From an uncultured Leptolyngbya sp. (GTDB lineage: Bacteria; Cyanobacteriota; Cyanobacteriia; Phormidesmidales; Phormidesmidaceae): 6,718 nt of DNA. The notes beneath the pieces are model-generated. The model saw nothing but the letters and a program-made list of their open reading frames with translations, ran no database searches and was not told the origin of the DNA. Positions 1 to 4,531 of the stretch are shown here, piece by piece. Numbering within the stretch: the first letter of the stretch is position 1; each line of letters starts with the position of its first letter. The position numbers were made by a program, and so were the translations under genes. The stretch lies in assembly GCA_937899365.1 (NCBI GenBank), contig CALBPH010000691.1:1-6718 (forward strand). The letters are read 5' to 3'.

Positions 1-110
1 AAGTAGCTAGAAAATAGCAGACCTAGAACAAAAACTAACAGTAAACCAAGGAACAAAGATGTCCGGTTTAACTCAACGGGCTGCTTATTGGGATTCGGGG
101 TTCTATCCAC
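1..110 (-). CDS. psbL: Photosystem II protein PsbL, partial (3' end off window)
   Basis: PsbL is a one-helix subunit of the photosystem II core, located at the monomer-monomer interface near the acceptor side. Reading the minus strand from a GTG at 110-108 gives 36 complete codons. They begin (M/V)DRTPNPNKQPVELNRTSL and continue into a hydrophobic helix ending LLFSSY, followed by two bases of a Phe codon. This matches PsbL almost residue for residue. The family is about 39 residues long, so only two or three codons and the stop lie beyond the window. The start is GTG, not ATG; an AGGAG that overlaps the psbF stop codon sits six bases upstream and supports it. psbF ends nine bases before this start, so the two genes are probably translationally linked. 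psbJ is expected next, outside the window. Confidence 0.95.
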   Translation of the reverse strand, partial: MDRTPNPNKQPVELNRTSLFLGLLLVFVLGLLFSSY

Positions 111-119
111 GGGGTACTC

Positions 120-254
120 CTATCGTTGAATGAATTGCATTGCGGCAATGGCACCTAGGAAAAAGACCGAGGGAACGCCAAGGGCATGAACAGAAAGCCA
201 CCGTACCGTAAAAATCGGATAAACAATGGGTTCGTTGGGATTATTGCTGGTCAT
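120..254 (-). CDS. psbF: Cytochrome b559 beta subunit PsbF
   Basis: PsbF pairs with PsbE to bind the single b-type haem of cytochrome b559, essential for PSII reaction-centre assembly in the thylakoid membrane. The 44-residue product starts MTSNNPNEPIVYPIFTVRW and ends AAMQFIQR. It has one transmembrane helix from about residue 19 to 40. The haem-ligand histidine is His23 (counting Met1) in RWLSVHALGVP. Length and sequence are typical. The ATG at 254-252 is the only reasonable start, but the bases just before it read AAAATTTTCCC, with no Shine-Dalgarno motif. The gene lies 104 bases after psbE, which I believe is longer than usual for this operon, and nine bases before psbL. Confidence 0.97.
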   Translation of the reverse strand: MTSNNPNEPIVYPIFTVRWLSVHALGVPSVFFLGAIAAMQFIQR

Positions 255-358
255 GGGAAAATTTTAATCTCAATTGACAATTGATTATGGAAGCAAAAAC
301 AAATCCGACTTAAAGTCTTGAATCTCTTCTGGCTCAAAACCCAAGATTTAGCTGGAGG
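255..358 (-). other. Long psbE-psbF intercistronic spacer
   Basis: These 104 bases separate psbE from psbF. Read on the minus strand they contain no ATG-initiated reading frame, no purine-rich ribosome site in front of psbF and no T-tract terminator. The most regular structure is the inverted repeat TCAATTGACAATTGA at 270-284, described separately. The spacer probably stays in the polycistronic mRNA; whether it carries an RNA-processing site cannot be seen from sequence alone. Confidence 0.6.
270..284. repeat. 15-bp AT-rich inverted repeat in the psbE-psbF spacer
   Basis: The sequence TCAATTG-A-CAATTGA is a perfect inverted repeat of 7-bp arms around one base, centred at 277. As RNA it could form a 6-bp, mostly A-U stem with a GAC-type three-base loop, so any hairpin would be weak. 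As DNA it resembles a small dyad site. It ends 15 bases before the psbF start codon. The symmetry is certain; function is unknown. Confidence 0.45.
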
Positions 359-604
359 TTAATTACCAAACTCGGTAATCTGCTGATCTGCCTCATAGCG
401 CTTCTCCAGAATCGGTACCTGGACCTGATTGTTGGGGAAGTACTCGTTGGGGCGAGGGGTGCCAAAGGCATCGTAGGCCAGGCCAGTGGACACAAACAAC
501 CAACCTGCGATGAACAGCGCCGGGATAGTAATGCTGTGGATAATCCAGTAGCGAATACTCGTAATAATGTCTGAGAAAGGTCTTTCTCCGGTTGAACCTG
601 CCAT
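359..604 (-). CDS. psbE: Cytochrome b559 alpha subunit PsbE
   Basis: PsbE is the larger cytochrome b559 subunit, a PSII reaction-centre component in the thylakoid membrane. The 81-residue product begins MAGSTGERPFSDIITSIRYW. The haem-ligand histidine is His23 in RYWIIHSITIP, followed by one transmembrane helix to about residue 40 and a lumenal tail carrying FGTPRPNEYFP and ending QQITEFGN. Length and sequence are standard. I chose the ATG at 604-602 because GAAGGAG lies eight bases upstream and because the family begins here. The reading frame stays open up to an ATG at 646, but the 14 extra residues are not part of PsbE. A sigma70-type promoter lies about 110 bases upstream. PsbF, its haem partner, is the next gene downstream. 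Confidence 0.98.
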   Translation of the reverse strand: MAGSTGERPFSDIITSIRYWIIHSITIPALFIAGWLFVSTGLAYDAFGTPRPNEYFPNNQVQVPILEKRYEADQQITEFGN

Positions 605-713
605 GAAACAGTCTCCTTCTAACAGAAAATAGGCGTTGAGCCACACTCAGTCTGAAGTCTAGAATTTTGATTCCTAAAAACTACAGCCCTGAATGTGAAA
701 ATCGTTTAGTTAC

Positions 714-743
714 ATCATAGAGAACAGGGTATATCCCTATCAA
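714..743 (-). promoter_or_regulatory. Predicted promoter for psbEFLJ
   Basis: On the minus strand, TTGATA (743-738) and TATGAT (719-714) are separated by 18 bases, a good match to the -35 and -10 elements of a housekeeping-sigma promoter. Transcription would start near 707, leaving a leader of about 100 bases before psbE. The spacer holds the short dyad AGGG-TATAT-CCCT (728-740 on the plus strand). The rest of 605-822 holds no gene. A 5-bp hairpin GACTC-GATT-GAGTC (794-807) lies between ycf48 and this promoter but lacks a T-tract, so it is not a convincing terminator and read-through from ycf48 remains possible. Confidence 0.55.
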
Positions 744-803
744 GCGACGATTAAGGATTCCTTCATATTTTGTTCTCCAGATAGTAATTCAAGGACTCGA
801 TTG

Positions 804-825
804 AGTCGTACTTAAGTCGTACTTA
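804..825. repeat. 11-bp tandem direct repeat containing the ycf48 stop codon
   Basis: AGTCGTACTTA occurs twice back to back, at 804-814 and 815-825. The ycf48 stop codon (TAA on the minus strand, 825-823) is the first three bases of one copy when read on the minus strand, and the other copy contributes a second TAA after a further 11 bases. Both copies are identical, suggesting a recent local duplication. No regulatory role is evident. Confidence 0.7.
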
Positions 826-1875
826 AACAGTGGCATCCTCGGGTGCATAGCGCAGCAGATAGCCACGCTGGCCCAAGATAAAGCCCTGCTCCTGACCAAA
901 GAATTTAATTCGATAGAGGTTGGAGGGCACATCACCGGCGGGCTCGTCCTTTAACCAGGTCTCACCAGCGTCAGGGCTCATGAGCAGAGTGCCGCTACCG
1001 CCGCTAACCCACATTTCGTCACTGGTCCGATAGCCCACATCCAAAAAGCCCCAGCTGCTGCCAATCTCAGGACGTACGGGGTCTCCCCAAGATTCGTACT
1101 TGGGCACGTCAGGGGTTTCATCGGGTTGGCTAAACTGCATTTGACCGCCTCGAGCAATCAGCCAAAGGTCACCACCACTGGTGAAACCCATGTTCTGCAA
1201 TCGCTTGGAGTTGTCGCGGTTGTGGGGCTGCCAACTGTCTTCACCAGGCTCCCAGGTGGAGTAAAAATTTCCTCGAGACGAGACGGCCACGTAGCGACCA
1301 TCGTCACCACGAGTTATGTTACGCACGACTCCTACCGCCGCCTGAACCAGTGCCGTCCAGTTGCGACCGCTGTCTTCAGTGCGGTAAATGGCTCCCACAT
1401 CGGAGGCCATTTCGACGGTTCCCATACCAAGGGCAGTCACCATCAGAGGGCTGCCGGGCAGCTGCGAACTGAGGGGTACCTTGGCCCAGGATTGTCCCCC
1501 ATCGGTGGTGTGTAGCAGCACGCTGGGCAAACCAACGACCCAGCCTTCGTCGCCGACAAAACTGACGGAGGTGAAGGTGTAACGCTGCTCACCCAAATCT
1601 AGAGCCTTCTGCTCCCAGGTTTGGCCCGCGTCGGTGGTTTCAAACAACGTGGAACGGCTGCCCACTAACCAGCCATGGTTAACATCCGTCGTAAACGCCA
1701 CATCAGAAAAGGTGGCGTCGGTTTCTAAGGCAATCATCTGCCATGGATTGGTTTCCAGGGATGGCAGAAAAAACTTTGTACAGCCGACGGTGAGAAGTGC
1801 GATCGCAACCAGCAGCAATCGCTTTAGCCCGATGGCCACTCGCCCATTAAAAAAGCCTGTTAAAACCGTTTGCAT
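823..1875 (-). CDS. ycf48: Photosystem II assembly factor Ycf48 (HCF136 homologue)
   Basis: Ycf48 binds newly made D1 and promotes its joining to D2-cytochrome b559 early in PSII assembly and repair, acting on the lumenal side of the thylakoid. From the ATG at 1875 the product has 350 residues. A short basic leader and hydrophobic stretch (residues 12-31) end in LLTVGC, a probable lipobox with Cys32 as lipid anchor, although position -3 is Thr instead of the more usual Leu. The mature part opens SLETNPW and holds repeated blade motifs typical of the seven-bladed propeller: W(L/V)VG followed by (L)..T.D.G..W, as in LFETTDAGQTW, LLHTTDGGQSW, YRTEDSGRNW and LMSPDAGETW. An arginine-rich middle segment (RNITRGDDGR to NSKRLQNMGF) resembles the conserved Arg patch of the family. 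The frame is open to an ATG at 1953, adding 26 hydrophobic residues; I prefer 1875 because it gives a normal lipoprotein signal. Neither start has a good Shine-Dalgarno. Confidence 0.95.
   Translation of the reverse strand: MQTVLTGFFNGRVAIGLKRLLLVAIALLTVGCTKFFLPSLETNPWQMIALETDATFSDVAFTTDVNHGWLVGSRSTLFETTDAGQTWEQKALDLGEQRYTFTSVSFVGDEGWVVGLPSVLLHTTDGGQSWAKVPLSSQLPGSPLMVTALGMGTVEMASDVGAIYRTEDSGRNWTALVQAAVGVVRNITRGDDGRYVAVSSRGNFYSTWEPGEDSWQPHNRDNSKRLQNMGFTSGGDLWLIARGGQMQFSQPDETPDVPKYESWGDPVRPEIGSSWGFLDVGYRTSDEMWVSGGSGTLLMSPDAGETWLKDEPAGDVPSNLYRIKFFGQEQGFILGQRGYLLRYAPEDATV
1799..1806. repeat. HIP1 octamer
   Basis: GCGATCGC, the highly iterated palindrome of many cyanobacterial genomes, occurs here inside the Ycf48 signal-peptide coding region. 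It supports the cyanobacterial assignment and has no gene-specific meaning. Confidence 0.8.
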
Positions 1876-1976
1876 CTCTACTAATTCAAGACAAATAAAC
1901 AAACTGAGACATGAAACTAGACTGAGAACCACACCCTGGACCCCCAGGAACATGGCTGGCCAAGGCCATTTGAGAC

Positions 1977-2363
1977 CTACTTCAGGCCATACAAACTCAT
2001 AAAGAATAGGAACGCCAGCCCCAACGAACCAAAGATCAGAATATTTTTCTGACCTGGCGTTAGCACATTCACCCCCAGACCATAGCCCAGGTTTTCACTA
2101 AACCCTGACGGCTTACCGGCTGGCCCAATGCTCGTAAACATCTTGGGACGAGAGCCACACACCGGACAGCGCCATTTTATCGGCAGCTCTGTAAACGGCA
2201 CCCCTGGTGGAATCTCTGACTTACCATCCCCCTTAACTGGCTCATAGGTATAGCCACAAGGACGACACTCATAGCGATCCATTTCGTAGGGTGTAAGTGG
2301 CGCGGGTGGCTCTTCGGCCTCGGGCGTGTCCACCACCGGTTTAGCATCTGGCTCAGTACTCAT
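1977..2363 (-). CDS. rubA: Membrane-anchored rubredoxin RubA
   Basis: RubA is a thylakoid-bound rubredoxin needed for accumulation of photosystem II at an early reaction-centre assembly stage. From the ATG at 2363 the product has 128 residues. An acidic, Pro-rich N-terminal linker (1-28) is followed by the rubredoxin fold with iron ligands in YECRPCGY (Cys33, Cys36) and WRCPVCG (Cys66, Cys69). A Gly-rich linker (GFSENLGYGLGVN) then leads to one C-terminal transmembrane helix (about 107-127, ending SLYGLK). This two-part layout is diagnostic for the cyanobacterial and plastid protein. An in-frame TTG at 2393 would add ten residues but is less likely. Bases before the ATG are CCCGAACCCCCC, so there is no Shine-Dalgarno. 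ycf48 begins 101 bases downstream on the same strand, consistent with a rubA-ycf48-psbEFLJ unit. Confidence 0.95.
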   Translation of the reverse strand: MSTEPDAKPVVDTPEAEEPPAPLTPYEMDRYECRPCGYTYEPVKGDGKSEIPPGVPFTELPIKWRCPVCGSRPKMFTSIGPAGKPSGFSENLGYGLGVNVLTPGQKNILIFGSLGLAFLFFMSLYGLK

Positions 2364-2383
2364 GGGGGGTTCGGGTAGCGTCG

Positions 2384-2402
2384 ATGTAAACAATTATTAC
2401 AT
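2384..2402. promoter_or_regulatory. 19-bp palindrome near the rubA start, possible operator
   Basis: ATGTAA-ACAATTA-TTACAT has perfect 6-bp arms around a 7-bp spacer. It ends 20 bases upstream of the rubA start codon. The size and spacing suit a dimeric regulator. It resembles the NtcA consensus GTA-N8-TAC but has nine central bases, so I do not call NtcA. As RNA it could form a weak hairpin in the rubA leader. Symmetry is seen directly; the role is inferred. Confidence 0.4.
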
Positions 2403-2415
2403 ACCGAGCTGCGTC

Positions 2416-2435
2416 TCCCGACATATCCCGATATA
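2416..2435. repeat. 10-bp tandem direct repeat in the rubA-ndhC intergenic region
   Basis: TCCCGACATA (2416-2425) is followed at once by TCCCGATATA (2426-2435), with one mismatch. The 10-base period would place both copies on about the same face of the helix, as in paired binding sites for a response regulator. No protein can be assigned. Confidence 0.45.
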
Positions 2436-2637
2436 TATGGCTGTTGCAATTGAGCGGGCCAGGGATCATGGCACAAAAATGTCTGAAATTTACACGGGCA
2501 GCGCTCAAAAATTATCGTTGCTGATTTCGAGGATGTATCGAAGCACCCTGCAGACAAATTCATACCCAGGAGTGGCCGTGGCCAAAAAAAAATTCTCAGT
2601 TTTTTCTATCCCGGTGGGATTAACCTACACAGCTGAC

Positions 2638-2643
2638 TAGAAT
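2638..2643 (+). promoter_or_regulatory. Possible -10 element of the ndhCKJ promoter
   Basis: TAGAAT differs from TATAAT at one position and lies 54 bases before the ndhC start codon. No good -35 hexamer is seen 15-18 bases upstream; the A9/T6 tracts at 2584-2605 could compensate as an upstream element. Transcription would begin near 2650, just before the leader hairpin. This is a weak call. Confidence 0.3.
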
Positions 2644-2658
2644 AGAAGTAAGCTAATT

Positions 2659-2673
2659 GGGGTTATAAGCCCC
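2659..2673 (+). promoter_or_regulatory. Short GC hairpin in the ndhC leader
   Basis: GGGG-TTATAAG-CCCC can fold as a 4-bp G-C stem, or 5 bp with a T-G pair, 24 bases upstream of the ndhC GTG. There is no T-tract after it, so it is not an intrinsic terminator. Since ndhC lacks a Shine-Dalgarno, the stem may influence translation start or mRNA stability; that is speculative. Confidence 0.35.
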
Positions 2674-2697
2674 CTGACGGAAAACCATAAAACGCGC

Positions 2698-3060
2698 GTG
2701 TTTGTACTAACCGGATACGAGTACTTTCTACTATTTTTGATGATCTGTGGTCTGATTCCTGTGGCCGCCCTAGGAGCTGCTAAACTCCTTGGCGCGAAAG
2801 GAACAGGGGTGGCTCGACGCACTACATACGAGTCAGGAATGGAACCCATTGGCGGTGCTTGGATTCAATTCAACATCCGCTATTACATGTTTGCCCTGGT
2901 CTTCGTCATCTTTGACGTCGAAACCGTTTTTCTATATCCGTGGGCGGTCGCCTTCCACACATTGGGTGTTCTAGCCTTTGTTGAGGCGTTAGTTTTTATT
3001 GCAATTTTACTAATCGGTTTGGTTTACGCGTGGCGTAAAGGAGCATTGGAATGGTCATGA
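2698..3060 (+). CDS. ndhC: NAD(P)H-quinone oxidoreductase (NDH-1) subunit NdhC
   Basis: NdhC (complex I subunit 3, NuoA family) is a small membrane subunit next to the quinone site of NDH-1, the thylakoid complex for respiration, cyclic electron flow and CO2 uptake. The 120-residue product starts (M/V)FVLTGYEYF and has three transmembrane helices (about 8-27, 60-84 and 90-111). The family hallmark loop runs from ESGMEPIGGAW through FNIRYYMFAL to FDVETVFLYPWA, and the protein ends YAWRKGALEWS. Length and sequence are standard. The start is GTG, fixed by homology because the next Met is well inside the first helix. No Shine-Dalgarno is visible within 15 bases. The stop overlaps ndhK by ten bases, so the two are translationally coupled. 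It is the first gene of ndhC-ndhK-ndhJ. Confidence 0.97.
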   Translation: MFVLTGYEYFLLFLMICGLIPVAALGAAKLLGAKGTGVARRTTYESGMEPIGGAWIQFNIRYYMFALVFVIFDVETVFLYPWAVAFHTLGVLAFVEALVFIAILLIGLVYAWRKGALEWS

Positions 3061-3797
3061 AGTCCCCTTCGGGTAATTCATTAATTGGTGATAACGAACG
3101 GGTTATGAACCCGGCGGCTCCTCCGGCTGTTACCCAGGAGCTGTCAGAAAACGTCATTCTCACCACCGTTGATGACATTTATAACTGGACCCGCCTGTCC
3201 AGCCTGTTTCCGTTGCTATATGGCACGGCCTGCTGCTTTATTGAGTTTGCGGCCCTGTTGGGCTCTCGGTTTGATTTTGACCGATTTGGCTTAGCTCCCC
3301 GGTCTAGCCCACGCCAGGCCGATTTGTTAATCACCGCTGGCACCGTCACCATGAAGATGGCTCCTGCCCTCGTGCGGCTTTACGAGCAGATGCCCGAGCC
3401 TAAGTACGTCATCGCCATGGGGGCATGCACCATTACAGGTGGCATGTTTAGTGTTGATTCACCGTCGGCGGTACGTGGTGTGGATAAGCTAATTCCGGTG
3501 GATGTCTACATTCCCGGTTGCCCGCCCCGCCCAGAAGCTATTTTTGACGCTGTGATCAAGCTGCGTAAGAAAGTGGCCAACGAGTCCATGCGTGAGCGGG
3601 GCATTTTGGAGCAAACCCATCGCTACTACACCCGCGCCCACAAGATGGAGGCGGTGGCCCCTATCCTCACTGGCAACTACATTCGCTCTGCTACCCGCGA
3701 AGCCCCCTCTAAGGAGCTGATGCAGTCCATGGGCATGCCTGTAACGCTGCCTGAAGCAGAGAAGGCGGCTCAACCGGAGGAAACAAACAATGGCTGA
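3051..3797 (+). CDS. ndhK: NDH-1 subunit NdhK (iron-sulfur cluster N2 subunit)
   Basis: NdhK (NuoB/PSST family) sits in the connecting domain of NDH-1 and ligates the terminal 4Fe-4S cluster N2 that hands electrons to plastoquinone. The 248-residue product has all four ligands: Cys61 and Cys62 in YGTACCFIEF, Cys126 in MGACTITGGMF, and Cys157 in YIPGCPPRPE. Also typical are DRFGLAPRSSPRQADLLI and the segment around AVRGVDKLIPVDVY. Residues from about 185 on form the variable cyanobacterial/plastid C-terminal extension. I use the ATG at 3051 because AAAGGAG (3037-3043) is seven bases upstream; the ATG at 3057, two codons on, gives an ATGA overlap with ndhC but poorer spacing. A third Met, residue 19, is also possible. 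The 3' end overlaps ndhJ by eight bases. Confidence 0.97.
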   Translation: MVMKSPSGNSLIGDNERVMNPAAPPAVTQELSENVILTTVDDIYNWTRLSSLFPLLYGTACCFIEFAALLGSRFDFDRFGLAPRSSPRQADLLITAGTVTMKMAPALVRLYEQMPEPKYVIAMGACTITGGMFSVDSPSAVRGVDKLIPVDVYIPGCPPRPEAIFDAVIKLRKKVANESMRERGILEQTHRYYTRAHKMEAVAPILTGNYIRSATREAPSKELMQSMGMPVTLPEAEKAAQPEETNNG

Positions 3798-4323
3798 TGA
3801 AAACGTAGCCCCAGAGTCCGCCGTAGAATCAGCGAGCGCGCTCGTAGAAGCTGGACCCGTATCGCTCTGGTTGACCGAGCAGGGATTTGCCCATGAAATC
3901 ATGGAGCGTGATCACTTAGGAACAGAGCTGCTTAGGGTAGAACCGGCATTTTTGATTCCGTTTTGTACGGCGCTGTACGCCTATGGCTTTAACTATCTTC
4001 AGTGTCAGGGCGCCTATGATGCTGGCCCTGGTCAGCCTCTGGTGAGCTTTTACCACCTGTTAAAGTTGAGTGACAATGCTGATCAGCCCGAGGAAGTACG
4101 GATTAAGGTGTACATCCCACGGGATAATCCAAAAGTGCCCTCCGTCTATTGGATCTGGAAGGCGGCCGACTGGCAAGAGCGAGAGAGCTATGACATGTAC
4201 GGCATCATTTATGAAGGGCACCCCAACCTAAAGCGGTTGCTGATGCCTGAAGACTGGGTCGGCTGGCCCATGCGTAAGGACTATATTTCGCCAGATTTCT
4301 ACGAATTACAGGACGCTTATTAA
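3790..4323 (+). CDS. ndhJ: NDH-1 subunit NdhJ
   Basis: NdhJ (complex I 30-kDa/NuoC family) is a soluble subunit of the connecting domain, packing against NdhH and NdhK on the cytoplasmic side of the thylakoid. The 177-residue product has a variable acidic N-terminus (1-22), then VSLWLTEQGF, the conserved NYLQCQGAYD stretch, and the 30-kDa signature around residues 130-155 (ERESYDMYGI, then GHPNLKRLLMPEDWVGW), ending PDFYELQDAY. Length is normal. The ATG at 3790 overlaps the end of ndhK by eight bases and follows CCGGAGGAAAC with about nine bases of spacing, the clearest ribosome site of the plus-strand operon. An intrinsic terminator begins 39 bases after the stop, so ndhJ ends the operon. 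Confidence 0.97.
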   Translation: MADENVAPESAVESASALVEAGPVSLWLTEQGFAHEIMERDHLGTELLRVEPAFLIPFCTALYAYGFNYLQCQGAYDAGPGQPLVSFYHLLKLSDNADQPEEVRIKVYIPRDNPKVPSVYWIWKAADWQERESYDMYGIIYEGHPNLKRLLMPEDWVGWPMRKDYISPDFYELQDAY

Positions 4324-4361
4324 GGGCACCCGTAATCGAGGAGCAAAATTTTAGTATTCTT

Positions 4362-4409
4362 AAACCCATACGGGCGCTTGATTGATCACTAGCTGCCGGT
4401 ATGGGTTTT
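4362..4409 (+). terminator. Intrinsic terminator after ndhCKJ
   Basis: The arms AAACCCATACGGGC (4362-4375) and GCCGGTATGGGTTT (4395-4408) are complementary over 14 bp with one G-G mismatch, enclosing a 19-base loop and ending in TTTT. The position, just after ndhJ, fits a Rho-independent stop. The T-tract is short and the stem is preceded by As, so it could also act on any opposing transcript. Between this stem and the next start codon (4410-4531) I see no strong promoter. Confidence 0.8.
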
Positions 4410-4531
4410 AGCTGTTGATGATTTGGGGTATGAACTTATCTGCAAGATGTTGTCCCATGGCATATCTAAGTTGATCGGTTTATCCATTAAATCAGCAACG
4501 GCAAGTTGTACGACATATAGGCGGAAATCAA

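Larger units (their letters stand above)
2364..2697. other. Divergent intergenic region between rubA and ndhC
   Basis: This 334-bp region must hold the promoters of both the rubA-ycf48 side and the ndhCKJ side. I see no supported gene in it. It holds a 19-bp palindrome (2384-2402) near rubA, a near-perfect 10-bp tandem repeat (2416-2435), a GTGGCC doublet (2572-2583) followed by an A9 tract (2584-2592) and a T6 tract (2600-2605), which suggest bent DNA or an UP-like element upstream of ndhC, a possible ndhC -10 box (2638-2643), and a leader hairpin (2659-2673). For rubA the best -10-like sequence is TAATAA inside the palindrome, without a clear -35. Confidence 0.6.

Noticed and set aside
605..646. 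14-residue N-terminal extension of PsbE from an ATG at 646
   Set aside because: PsbE homology starts at MAGSTGERP and GAAGGAG sits right before the ATG at 604; the extension is leader sequence.
794..807. Hairpin GACTC-GATT-GAGTC as terminator of ycf48
   Set aside because: The stem is only 5 bp and no T-tract follows on the minus strand.
1126..2002. Several plus-strand frames antisense to ycf48
   Set aside because: They are mirror frames of a well-conserved coding gene with no ribosome sites or recognisable domains.
2386..2400. NtcA site upstream of rubA
   Set aside because: GTA and TAC are separated by nine bases, not the eight of the NtcA consensus, and no -10 box is found at the expected distance.
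2360..2563. Minus-strand 67-codon frame upstream of rubA
   Set aside because: It overlaps the rubA start in another frame, resembles no family I know, and covers the palindrome and tandem repeat.
2572..2605. GTGGCCGTGGCC plus A9 and T6 tracts as an intrinsic terminator
   Set aside because: The stem is tiny, no transcript is expected to end there, and the tracts fit bent promoter DNA better.
2326..2640. Plus-strand reading frame of 104 codons across the rubA-ndhC region (internal ATG at 2437)
   Set aside because: It starts antisense within rubA, has no ribosome site at 2437, low-complexity unrecognised sequence, and fills the region where promoters are needed.
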